This document shows, piece by piece, positions 45,630 to 53,429 of a stretch of DNA of 64,000 bases. The stretch spans positions 2,604,001-2,668,000 of the forward strand of contig NZ_CP094527.1 of NCBI RefSeq assembly GCF_022811725.1. The letters are read 5' to 3'. The DNA is from Mucilaginibacter sp. SMC90. Lineage in GTDB: Bacteria; Bacteroidota; Bacteroidia; Sphingobacteriales; Sphingobacteriaceae. The notes under the pieces were generated by a model that was not told where the DNA came from, did no database searches, and saw only the letters and a list, made by a program, of their open reading frames with translations. The number at the start of each line of letters is the position of its first letter. Position 1 is the stretch's first letter. The position numbers were made by a program, and so were the translations under genes.

Positions 45630-47060
45630 ATGATATTCAACTCATTTACTTTCCTTCTGTTTTTTCCTGTAGTAACCGTTTTATATTTCTTGTTGCCTCA
45701 TAAATTCAGATGGCTGCTGCTGCTTGTTGCAAGCTGTTATTTTTACATGTTCTTTAAGGCTATATACATTCTTATCCTGTTTTTTACAATAATTATTGAT
45801 TATACAGCCGGCATCTACCTTGAAAAAGTTGCTGATCCGAAAAAGAAAAAGCTCCTGTTAATATTGAGCCTTGCAGCAAATATTGGGGTACTGGCTGTGT
45901 TTAAATATTTTAATTTTTTTAATACCAATTTATCAGGACTGCTATACTGGATGGGGTACACCAATCCAATCCCCTTTTTACAGATCCTGCTCCCGATAGG
46001 GTTGTCATTTCACACATTTCAGGCCATGAGTTATACCATTGAGGTTTATCGTGGCAATCAAAAGGCCGAACGTCATTTTGGTATTTATGCCCTATACGTG
46101 ATGTTTTATCCGCAGTTGGTTGCAGGCCCAATTGAACGGCCCCAAAACCTTTTACATCAATTTAAGGCACAGCATCACTTTAATGAAATAGATGTCTCTG
46201 AAGGATTAAAAAGAATGCTGATTGGCTTTTTCAAAAAAGTTGTTGTTGCCGACAGGCTGTCTCTATATGTAAAAACTGTTTTTAGCAATTACCCTGAACA
46301 TGGATCGGCCTCTATTGTGCTTGCTTCACTGTTTTTTGCTGTTCAGATTTATTGCGATTTTTCGGGTTATTCGGATATAGCCATTGGCAGTGCCAGGGTG
46401 ATGGGCTTCAAATTAATGGAAAATTTCAGGAGGCCATATTTTGCCAAAAGCATAAGCGAGTTTTGGAGCAGGTGGCATATTTCACTCTCAACCTGGTTTA
46501 AGGATTACCTGTATATTCCCTTAGGAGGCAACAGGGTAAGCAAAGGACGTTTGTATTTTAATCTTTTTACAGTGTTCATGATCAGTGGATTATGGCATGG
46601 TGCCAACTGGACATTTATTGTTTGGGGTGCCTTGCACGGGTTTTATTTAATCTGCGGTATGGCTACACAAAAATGGAGGGCCACGGTGGCAAATAAATTG
46701 GGTTTCGGAAGCGGCGTAGTAGCTAATTTTTTAAATATCTCCTTCACGGTAATATTGGTCACCGTAAGCTGGATCTTTTTCAGGGCTGTTTCATTAGAGC
46801 AGGCCTGGGGTTTGCTAAAAGGGATTTTTATTTATAAGCCAGGCTTTTTTATAGGTGAACCTACATATTTTCTGTATGATTTTATGGCTATAGCTACGCT
46901 GTTTTTTTATGAATTTAAACAGGAGTACAGTTTAAACTCATTACGTTTTTTACATAATGAAAATTGGGGAGTGCGCATGGCTTCTTATTTAGGATTGATT
47001 TTTATAATCCTGTTGTTTGGAGTTTTTGATGGTGGACAGTTCATTTATTTTCAGTTTTAA
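45630..47060 (+). CDS. MBOAT O-acyltransferase, AlgI-like (right pair)
   Basis: 476 residues with the same features as the MBOAT at 10561: DYTAGIYLEK, YPQLVAGPIERPQNL, YCDFSGYSDIAIGSA, FWSRWHISLSTWFKDYLYIPLGGNR, catalytic-His region ISGLWHGANWTF and final FIYFQF. It is clearly a paralogue rather than a copy (many differences). Transcribed away from glmS with its SGNH partner 3 bp downstream. Confidence 0.93.
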   Translation: MIFNSFTFLLFFPVVTVLYFLLPHKFRWLLLLVASCYFYMFFKAIYILILFFTIIIDYTAGIYLEKVADPKKKKLLLILSLAANIGVLAVFKYFNFFNTNLSGLLYWMGYTNPIPFLQILLPIGLSFHTFQAMSYTIEVYRGNQKAERHFGIYALYVMFYPQLVAGPIERPQNLLHQFKAQHHFNEIDVSEGLKRMLIGFFKKVVVADRLSLYVKTVFSNYPEHGSASIVLASLFFAVQIYCDFSGYSDIAIGSARVMGFKLMENFRRPYFAKSISEFWSRWHISLSTWFKDYLYIPLGGNRVSKGRLYFNLFTVFMISGLWHGANWTFIVWGALHGFYLICGMATQKWRATVANKLGFGSGVVANFLNISFTVILVTVSWIFFRAVSLEQAWGLLKGIFIYKPGFFIGEPTYFLYDFMAIATLFFYEFKQEYSLNSLRFLHNENWGVRMASYLGLIFIILLFGVFDGGQFIYFQF

Positions 47061-47063
47061 ATT

Positions 47064-48047
47064 ATGAAGCAGTTGAAAGGGAATAGCAGTAAATTTTTTA
47101 CCAGGTTCTTAATAATGCTGGTGAGTTTTGTAGCAGTTGATCAGTTAATAGGGGCCACGCTTTATTATTTTTTCACCCACCAGGTTTCGGGCGAGTATGC
47201 TGTTGCCAACCACGTTGTATATGATCTGAATGAGGATGTATTAGTTTTGGGCAGTTCAAGAGCTTCGCACCATTATAACTCAACGCTTATAAAAGACAGC
47301 TTGAATTTGACCTGTTTTAATGGCGGCAGAGACGGCGAAGGGCTTTTATACAGCACGGCAATATTTGAGCTGGCACTGCAGCGCCATGTTCCCAAAGTGG
47401 TTATTTTAGATGTAACCAGTGATATACTAAGTGAAAAGGAGGATGAAAAGAACAGGCTTTCGATTTTGCTTCCTTATTTAAAACAATCGGATATTGTTGA
47501 AAATATGATAGTAAAGAAAGGCCGGCTGGAATTATTAAAAAGCCATATTCAAACTTACCGTTACAATGGCCAGGTGGCTTCCATATTTCAGCATTATTTT
47601 TTATCATCAGCAAATACTGTTTTGGGTTTTAATCCTCTGGATAATAAAATGGATGCCAGCAGAGTTTCAAACAAAACAACACTTAAGCCATACTCAGATA
47701 GCATATCGGCAGATAATGTAGATGCCTTGAATTTATTTATAAATGAATGTAAGCGGCAAAAAATTCAGCTTTTCGTTTTTGTATCGCCAAGGTATAATGA
47801 TGATACCAAGCAAAATTCTTATTTGAAAATGAAAAGTATCTGTCAAAATAATAGGGTTATTTTTCACGATTTTACAAATGATGAATACTTCAAAAATCCG
47901 GAATATTATTCGGACAGGGCACATTTGAACAGCAGAGGAGCTAATTTGTATACTGATACTATCGTAGCTTTCATGAAAAAGAAACTGACTCCGTTAGCCA
48001 ATGTTCAATATTTGAGTAAGAACGAAATACCTGTTTCTCAAAATTAA
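47064..48047 (+). CDS. Membrane-anchored SGNH-like protein (right pair)
   Basis: 327 residues. One N-terminal helix (about 12-34) precedes an extracytoplasmic domain. LVLGSSRASHHYN corresponds to block I (GSS in place of GDS), GGRDGEG to block II-like Gly, and SDRAHLNSRGANLYTD to the Asp-x-x-His block. Same layout as the protein at 9625, with limited direct similarity. Expected to finish the acyl transfer begun by the MBOAT. Confidence 0.75.
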   Translation: MKQLKGNSSKFFTRFLIMLVSFVAVDQLIGATLYYFFTHQVSGEYAVANHVVYDLNEDVLVLGSSRASHHYNSTLIKDSLNLTCFNGGRDGEGLLYSTAIFELALQRHVPKVVILDVTSDILSEKEDEKNRLSILLPYLKQSDIVENMIVKKGRLELLKSHIQTYRYNGQVASIFQHYFLSSANTVLGFNPLDNKMDASRVSNKTTLKPYSDSISADNVDALNLFINECKRQKIQLFVFVSPRYNDDTKQNSYLKMKSICQNNRVIFHDFTNDEYFKNPEYYSDRAHLNSRGANLYTDTIVAFMKKKLTPLANVQYLSKNEIPVSQN

Positions 48048-48065
48048 TATTGCATAACGCTAAAC

Positions 48066-48106
48066 AAAAAAAGAGGCCGCTTTAATTTTAAAGCGGCCTC
48101 TTTTTG
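48066..48106. terminator. Bidirectional terminator
   Basis: AAGAGGCCGCTTTA pairs with TAAAGCGGCCTCTT, with A run before and T run after. It ends the right MBOAT/SGNH transcript (plus) and the pectate-lyase transcript (minus). Confidence 0.92.
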
Positions 48107-48135
48107 GCTTAAATACTTAAGCCGGGGTAAGCAAT

Positions 48136-49560
48136 TTAATTAACAGTTTTAACGCCAGCACCTGCGGTTACCACTGCCGGAACATTTGCAGCAGCATCAA
48201 GCAGTGAGCTGTAAGAGTACGAAGGTACCCAGCTTGATAGCGTTGTGGTGATATTGTTGGCACCACAGTTAGAATAGATATTGGTTGATGTACCGCTAAA
48301 ATAACCTACAGGGTCTCCATCCAAATTAGTAGTAAGCGGTTTTTTACAGCCCGAGAAATACTCGTTATCTGTCCTTACCATACCGCCGTACCTTGCACCG
48401 ATAGAATATCCATCATTGTTTAAGTGGTAGTTATTGTACATGTGGATGCTACCAAATACCAAGGTTGGTTCCCTTTCGGCAATATTGTACCAATAGTTGT
48501 GGTGCATGGTAACATGTAGTTTACCTGTGTTGGCTGCAACAGCATCGCTTGTTACCGAACCAATTAACACTGATAGATAGGTGTCGTGGAATTTGTTCCA
48601 TGAAATGGTTACGTAGTCAGATCCTTCAGCAACGCCGATATCTTTACCCCAGTAATCCCAGCCATGGCTGCGGTCTGTTGCAAAATCGCAATGGTCAATC
48701 CACACGTGGTGTGACTGGAATTTTACGTAGATACCACATTCAGTTACATAGTTTCTGAATGTAACGTTTTGAATAATAACGTTGCTAACTGTGAAAAGGT
48801 AAAGGTTCATACCCTTTAAAACAGCACCGGTTTTACCTATGATGGTAGTGTTTGAACCAACATACACAGGATCTAAACCTGCTCCGGTGATGGTACCGCT
48901 AACGTAAACGATTTTAGCTTTAGAGCCGGCTACAGCCGATTTAAATGCAGCTAAAGTAGTTACTGTTACAGCAGTGGCACCTTTACCACCGGTTGTAGTT
49001 CCGTTAACATTGGCATATCCGGTTAATACTGTACTTAAAACAGAGCCGGTTGCCGGTGCTGAACCTGCCGGTGCGCTTGAAGCAGGAGGTGTTGTTGTTC
49101 CGCTGCTTGCTGTACCTGTAAGGGTGTAAGTGTACTTTCTTCCGTTTGTCAGTGGGCTGCTGTTGTCGGAAGTTGAGAAATACAATCCGTTTGACCAGTG
49201 ACTAAAGCGACCTTTACCAAGGTCCCTGATGTCGGCATGAACGGAATGCGCCGGACCTAATGCAACACCATTTTCATAAACTTTAAGTGTTGATACGGTT
49301 GGCTGTTCGTTTGAATCTCCGTTTACAGGGATAGGGCTAACTTTGTAAGAATAGCCTTCATCTTTTCTGATCGACGAAACGTCCATCGTGTAAACGGTGG
49401 GGGCAGTAGCAGTTGTTGCTAAACTTGCCTGAGAATTTAAATCATTAATTGGAACGGTTACTGGTTGGTCTGCATTTTTGGAGCAACTCCCGATGAGAAG
49501 AAACGTGCTCAATGCCAAACTGCCAAATGTCATTTTTTTTAAAGATTTTGTTTTTTGCAT
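48136..49560 (-). CDS. PL1-type pectate lyase lipoprotein with extra N-terminal domain
   Basis: 474 residues. A lipoprotein signal ends in LIGSC-SK. A ~90-residue domain (about 55-148) matches the stand-alone lipoprotein at 22768. A Ser/Thr/Pro/Ala-rich linker (about 150-170) precedes a right-handed beta-helix PL1 domain (about 175-470). The latter has VWIDHCDFATDRSHGWDYWG, YVTISWNKFHDT and EREPTLVFGSIHMYNNYH. The catalytic Arg of RxPxxR is present (R-E-P), but the second Arg is replaced by Val. It would cleave polygalacturonate or a uronic-acid EPS outside the cell. Confidence 0.9.
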   Translation of the reverse strand: MQKTKSLKKMTFGSLALSTFLLIGSCSKNADQPVTVPINDLNSQASLATTATAPTVYTMDVSSIRKDEGYSYKVSPIPVNGDSNEQPTVSTLKVYENGVALGPAHSVHADIRDLGKGRFSHWSNGLYFSTSDNSSPLTNGRKYTYTLTGTASSGTTTPPASSAPAGSAPATGSVLSTVLTGYANVNGTTTGGKGATAVTVTTLAAFKSAVAGSKAKIVYVSGTITGAGLDPVYVGSNTTIIGKTGAVLKGMNLYLFTVSNVIIQNVTFRNYVTECGIYVKFQSHHVWIDHCDFATDRSHGWDYWGKDIGVAEGSDYVTISWNKFHDTYLSVLIGSVTSDAVAANTGKLHVTMHHNYWYNIAEREPTLVFGSIHMYNNYHLNNDGYSIGARYGGMVRTDNEYFSGCKKPLTTNLDGDPVGYFSGTSTNIYSNCGANNITTTLSSWVPSYSYSSLLDAAANVPAVVTAGAGVKTVN

Positions 49561-50210
49561 GTTATAATTTTTAATTAAGGCAACGAAACGCGGTCTTATA
49601 TTAAAAATTACTGTTAAATTTTATCTAAAGATATAGACTAAAAGCTTAGATAGTTCAAAAGCGCCTATTCTGGTGTTCAAACGTATAAAAATGTGTGAAT
49701 TCGTAAAACATGTGGTTGTAAGGAATTGCACACTTCATGACATTAATATGACAATTTTAGCTGAGACGAAAATGTAATTTTCTTGTTATTGCCTTTTTTT
49801 GTGTGTGAAATTTAGATTTTGTTTAAGGTTTTTAACCTGCAATTAAGAGTTTAAATTGTAAAGATGCCTTTACAAAAGGCAGGTCTTAAACCGGCTGTTG
49901 TCACTTACATATACGGCTATTAATTTATCCGTTCATTTAAAATGTCTTTGCAGCCACAAATTCTTTTTTTGCTTCCATGTGGGGAAGTATATAAATGTGT
50001 GTTTTACTAATATTAAAGCATATCCATTATTAATGATTTTACATATACCGCAATTGGTAAGGATGTTGTGTTAAAATCCTATCCAATAATATAATGTATA
50101 TACGCTATTATTATACATCTATAAATACTTTTTGTTTTACAAATGTAAAATGAGCCTTGATTTATAAATAATGAACACTGTTCATTATATTTGCAGCGCA
50201 TTAATTGATC
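49561..50210. other. 650-bp divergent region between pectate lyase and TetR
   Basis: No gene. Inverted repeats TGTAAAG-ATGC-CTTTACA (49857-49874, preceded by the 14-mer shared with the glmS upstream region) and TTTTACA-AA-TGTAAAA (50135-50150) are visible. The TetR operator lies at 50168-50188. The remainder is AT-rich and unremarkable. Confidence 0.5.
50168..50193 (+). promoter_or_regulatory. TetR operator overlapping the tetR-type promoter
   Basis: ATAATGAACA-C-TGTTCATTAT (50168-50188) is a perfect 10-bp inverted repeat. It overlaps TATATTTG (50186-50193), a TAnnTTTG -7 element, 17 bp before the ATG at 50211. Binding of the regulator here would block its own promoter. Confidence 0.75.
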
Positions 50211-50822
50211 ATGGGAGTAACTGACAGAAAGGAACGCGAAAAAACTGAAATGAGGGAGCTTATAAGAGCTACCGCTATGAGGATGTTCCTGGAAGATGGT
50301 TACGCTAAAACGTCTATCCGTAGCATTGCCGAAGCGATAGAGTATAGTCCCGGCACCATCTATCTTTATTTTAAAGATAAAGACGAGCTTTTATACGAAG
50401 TACAAGGCGAGGCATACGGCCAGTTACTGGAGGTTTTTAAAAAGGAGGCCACCAGTACCGATCCGCTCGAAAAGCTGAGGCAAGTCGGCAGGGCTTATAT
50501 TAATTTTGGCCTTCAAAATCCTGAGCTTTACGACCTGATGTTCATTATCCGCGCACCAATGAATGTAGATGAAGAAATTCATAAGGCTAACGGCGGTAAC
50601 TGCTTTGCTTTCCTGGTTGATTGCCTTAATGACTGCATCAGCAAGGATCTTTTGCGTTTAACGGATTTGCAACAGGCTTCATTGCTGATATGGTCAACAG
50701 CACATGGCCTGGTATCGCTTAATTTACGCTGCCGATTAAAGATCATGGATCAGGCAGAAGAAGCCATACCTCAAATTTTAATTAAATCAATGGAAGATTA
50801 TTTAGCTGCTGTAACAAAATAA
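50211..50822 (+). CDS. TetR-family repressor of the adjacent RND operon
   Basis: 203 residues from ATG 50211; a TTG two codons earlier gives a longer form without support. The N-terminal TetR HTH (about 10-60) shows IRATAMRMFLEDGYAKTSIRSIAEAIEYSPGTIYLYFKDKDELL. A C-terminal ligand-binding domain follows. It is directly followed, in the same direction, by an RND efflux operon whose upstream region contains repeats of the same GTTCATTAT half-site. Local repression is therefore well supported. Confidence 0.94.
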   Translation: MGVTDRKEREKTEMRELIRATAMRMFLEDGYAKTSIRSIAEAIEYSPGTIYLYFKDKDELLYEVQGEAYGQLLEVFKKEATSTDPLEKLRQVGRAYINFGLQNPELYDLMFIIRAPMNVDEEIHKANGGNCFAFLVDCLNDCISKDLLRLTDLQQASLLIWSTAHGLVSLNLRCRLKIMDQAEEAIPQILIKSMEDYLAAVTK

Positions 50823-50839
50823 AAAAAATTTACTCAATT

Positions 50840-50969
50840 ACTAAACATCGTTCATTATTTAAACATCATATAATATAAAATCATGATTCAGTTTACATCG
50901 CATCATTCTGTTTAACAAACCGATAATTTTTTTACTCATATACTAAACATTGTTCATTATGTATACATC
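50840..50969 (+). promoter_or_regulatory. Duplicated operator-like sites before the efflux operon
   Basis: Two 28-bp direct copies, 50840-50867 and 50942-50969, agree in about 25 positions and each contain ACTAAACAT, then GTTCATTAT, the half-site of the TetR palindrome. The second copy covers the tolC-type start codon (ATG 50959). The 102-bp offset would allow looping or cooperative binding. Confidence 0.6.
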
Positions 50970-52338
50970 GTTCAAAATAAAATCCATTCCAATCATAGCA
51001 ATATGCATGCTGGTTGGTATTAGCACTTGGGGGCAGGATAGCCACAAGCAGCTTGATAGCTATATAAATGTTGCATTTGCTCAAAATCAGGGTTTAAAAG
51101 AGCAACAGTTTGATCTGGATAAGGCTATGGCGGCGCTAAAGGAAGCTCAGGCTATGTATCTGCCTACGGTAAGTTTGCTTGGCAGTTACACCAAATCATC
51201 AGGTGGCCGAACTATCGATGTTCCGGTAGGTGACCTGGTTAATCCTGTTTACACCGCATTAAACCAGTTAACCAACTCTAATAAATTCCCTCAATTAAAA
51301 AACGAATCGTTCCTGCTTAACCCGGATAATTTTTATGACGCTAAGGTGCGTACATCACTTCCACTTATCAATGCCGAGATCCGTTACAATAAATTAATTA
51401 AGCAGCAACTGATAACCAGCCAGCAAGCAGCAGTGAATGTTTATAAAAGGGCTTTAGTAAAAGATATTAAAACGGCTTATTACAGGTATTATCAGTCGCT
51501 GCAAAGCATAGCTACCTATAACAGCGCAATAGCTTTGATTAAAGAAAACATTCGCGAAAATGAAAGCATGTTACGCAACGGCGTTCGTAACGGTACCGCT
51601 TTGCTTCGTTCTCAAACTGAAAAAGAAAAAACAAATGCTGCTCTTATCCAGGCGCAGCATAACACGCAAAACGCTAAATCATATTTTAACTTTTTGCTCA
51701 ACAGGTCTTTACAAGACACTATTATTGTTGAACCCCAAACCATAGCGGATATTGCTGCTGATCCGGATACCTCGGCAGGTACCGGGCAACGTGAGGAGTT
51801 AAAGCAGTTGCGCACCCTGCAGCAGGTGTACACACTTGATTATAAATTGCAGCGTTCGGGCTTTATCCCTAAGCTCAATACCTTTATTGATCTGGGATCG
51901 CAGGGGTTTGATTTTGCCGTGAACAACAAAACACGCTACTATCTATGGGGCGTAAACCTGCAATGGGATATTTTTACCGGAGGACAGCGTAAATACAAAG
52001 CAGAACAATCAAAGGCTAATTTCAACGCTGCCACAGCGCAACTGGATCAAACCGAACAATCTTTACAGTTACAGCTCGATCAAACCTACCATAACTATCA
52101 GTCGGCTAAAGCAGCATATAAAAGTGTTGTTGCACAGCTCGCATTTGCAGGTAAATATTACAATGACCAGCTAAAGGCTTACCGTGCCGGACAACTCCTG
52201 TATCTGGAGCTGGTAGATGCACAAGATCAGTTAACAGGTGCACGCCTGCAAATGGCCGGCGCACAGGCCAGCCTGCAAATTGCCCTTGCCGAGCTTGAAC
52301 GCCAGCAGGCTACTTATCCAATTAATAACTCAAACTAA
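50959..52338 (+). CDS. TolC-family outer-membrane efflux protein
   Basis: 459 residues from ATG 50959 (the TTG at 50950 is an alternative). A signal peptide (about 1-25) ends near STWGQ. Two OEP (PF02321) repeats with long coiled-coil helices are seen (QQLITSQQAAVNVYKRALVKDIKTAYYRYYQS and RKYKAEQSKANFNAATAQLDQTEQSLQLQLDQTYHNYQSAKAAYKS, cited as regions). The pattern is usual for RND partners. First gene of the efflux operon, 11 bp before the MFP gene. Confidence 0.92.
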   Translation: MYTSFKIKSIPIIAICMLVGISTWGQDSHKQLDSYINVAFAQNQGLKEQQFDLDKAMAALKEAQAMYLPTVSLLGSYTKSSGGRTIDVPVGDLVNPVYTALNQLTNSNKFPQLKNESFLLNPDNFYDAKVRTSLPLINAEIRYNKLIKQQLITSQQAAVNVYKRALVKDIKTAYYRYYQSLQSIATYNSAIALIKENIRENESMLRNGVRNGTALLRSQTEKEKTNAALIQAQHNTQNAKSYFNFLLNRSLQDTIIVEPQTIADIAADPDTSAGTGQREELKQLRTLQQVYTLDYKLQRSGFIPKLNTFIDLGSQGFDFAVNNKTRYYLWGVNLQWDIFTGGQRKYKAEQSKANFNAATAQLDQTEQSLQLQLDQTYHNYQSAKAAYKSVVAQLAFAGKYYNDQLKAYRAGQLLYLELVDAQDQLTGARLQMAGAQASLQIALAELERQQATYPINNSN

Positions 52339-52349
52339 AACAGATTGAT

Positions 52350-53429
52350 ATGAAAAAAATTAAATACACCGGTTTATTGTTGTGCATACCATTTATTTAT
52401 GCCTGCAAATCACATCCCGCCATTGTTAGTAACGAAGGTGGGGCCGATACTATCCCTGTACAGGTTATGCAGCTGTCGCAGCGAAGTAACAATGCTCCAA
52501 TGGCAGTTTCAGGGCAGTTCACTACTGATGATGAGGTAATGCTCTCCTTTAAAATTGGCGGCATCATCAGCGGCCTGAACGTAAAAGAGGGCGACGCAGT
52601 AAAAAGAGGTCAACTGCTGGCAACGCTTAATCCTACCGAAATTAATGCTCAGGTACAGCAAGCCAGCCTGGCGACAGAAAAAGCACAGCGCGATTATGAG
52701 CGCACCCAAAACCTTTATAAAGACAGTGTAGCTACGCTTGAACAATTGCAAAATAGTAAGACCACTTTACAACAGGCGCAGCAGCAATTAAAAGCAGCAT
52801 CGTTTAACCGTCAGTATTCTGAGATCCGCGCACCAAAAGATGGCTATATTTTGCATAAGCTGGCCAACGTGGGCCAGCAGGTTACCGCAGGTACTGCTGT
52901 ATTGCAAACTAATGGTGCTAAAGCAGGTAAGTGGATGTTGCGGGTTGGTATAAGCGATAGCCAGTGGGCTGTACTACAGCTTAATGATAAGGCGACTATC
53001 CAAACTACGGCCATGCCCGGACAGGTTTTGGAGGGTTTAGTAAGCCGTAAGTCTGAAGGGGTGGATGCTGTAACGGGTACTTTTAGTGCCGATATTACCA
53101 TTACAGGTAAAAAGCCGCAGGCTGTAGCGGCGGGGATGTTTGGTAAGGCTACCATTACACCTTCACGCCCCGCTGCTGCCGGAAACAGCACCTGGCAAAT
53201 CCCGTACGATGCGTTGTTGGATGGTGACGGTAACAGCGGCTACGTGTTTGTGACAGATGATAATAAAACCGCTCATAAAGTAAAGGTAACTGTTGCCGGC
53301 ATCGATAAAAATACCGTAACCATCAGCAGTGGCCTTGCGGGTGCAAAATCGTTGATCATTTCGGGTTCGGCTTACCTTACCGATAACAGCGTCATCACAG
53401 TTCAACCTCCTAAAACCGCTGCCAAATGA
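52350..53429 (+). CDS. RND periplasmic adaptor (membrane fusion protein), lipoprotein
   Basis: 359 residues. The lipobox is FIYAC-KS. The biotinyl-lipoyl/hairpin region is VKEGDAVKRGQLLATLNPTEI, then a coiled-coil hairpin (about 95-150), the second lipoyl half IRAPKDGYILHKLANVGQQV, and a beta-barrel domain. It links the RND pump to TolC. The last codon overlaps the pump start by 4 bp (ATGA). Confidence 0.94.
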   Translation: MKKIKYTGLLLCIPFIYACKSHPAIVSNEGGADTIPVQVMQLSQRSNNAPMAVSGQFTTDDEVMLSFKIGGIISGLNVKEGDAVKRGQLLATLNPTEINAQVQQASLATEKAQRDYERTQNLYKDSVATLEQLQNSKTTLQQAQQQLKAASFNRQYSEIRAPKDGYILHKLANVGQQVTAGTAVLQTNGAKAGKWMLRVGISDSQWAVLQLNDKATIQTTAMPGQVLEGLVSRKSEGVDAVTGTFSADITITGKKPQAVAAGMFGKATITPSRPAAAGNSTWQIPYDALLDGDGNSGYVFVTDDNKTAHKVKVTVAGIDKNTVTISSGLAGAKSLIISGSAYLTDNSVITVQPPKTAAK

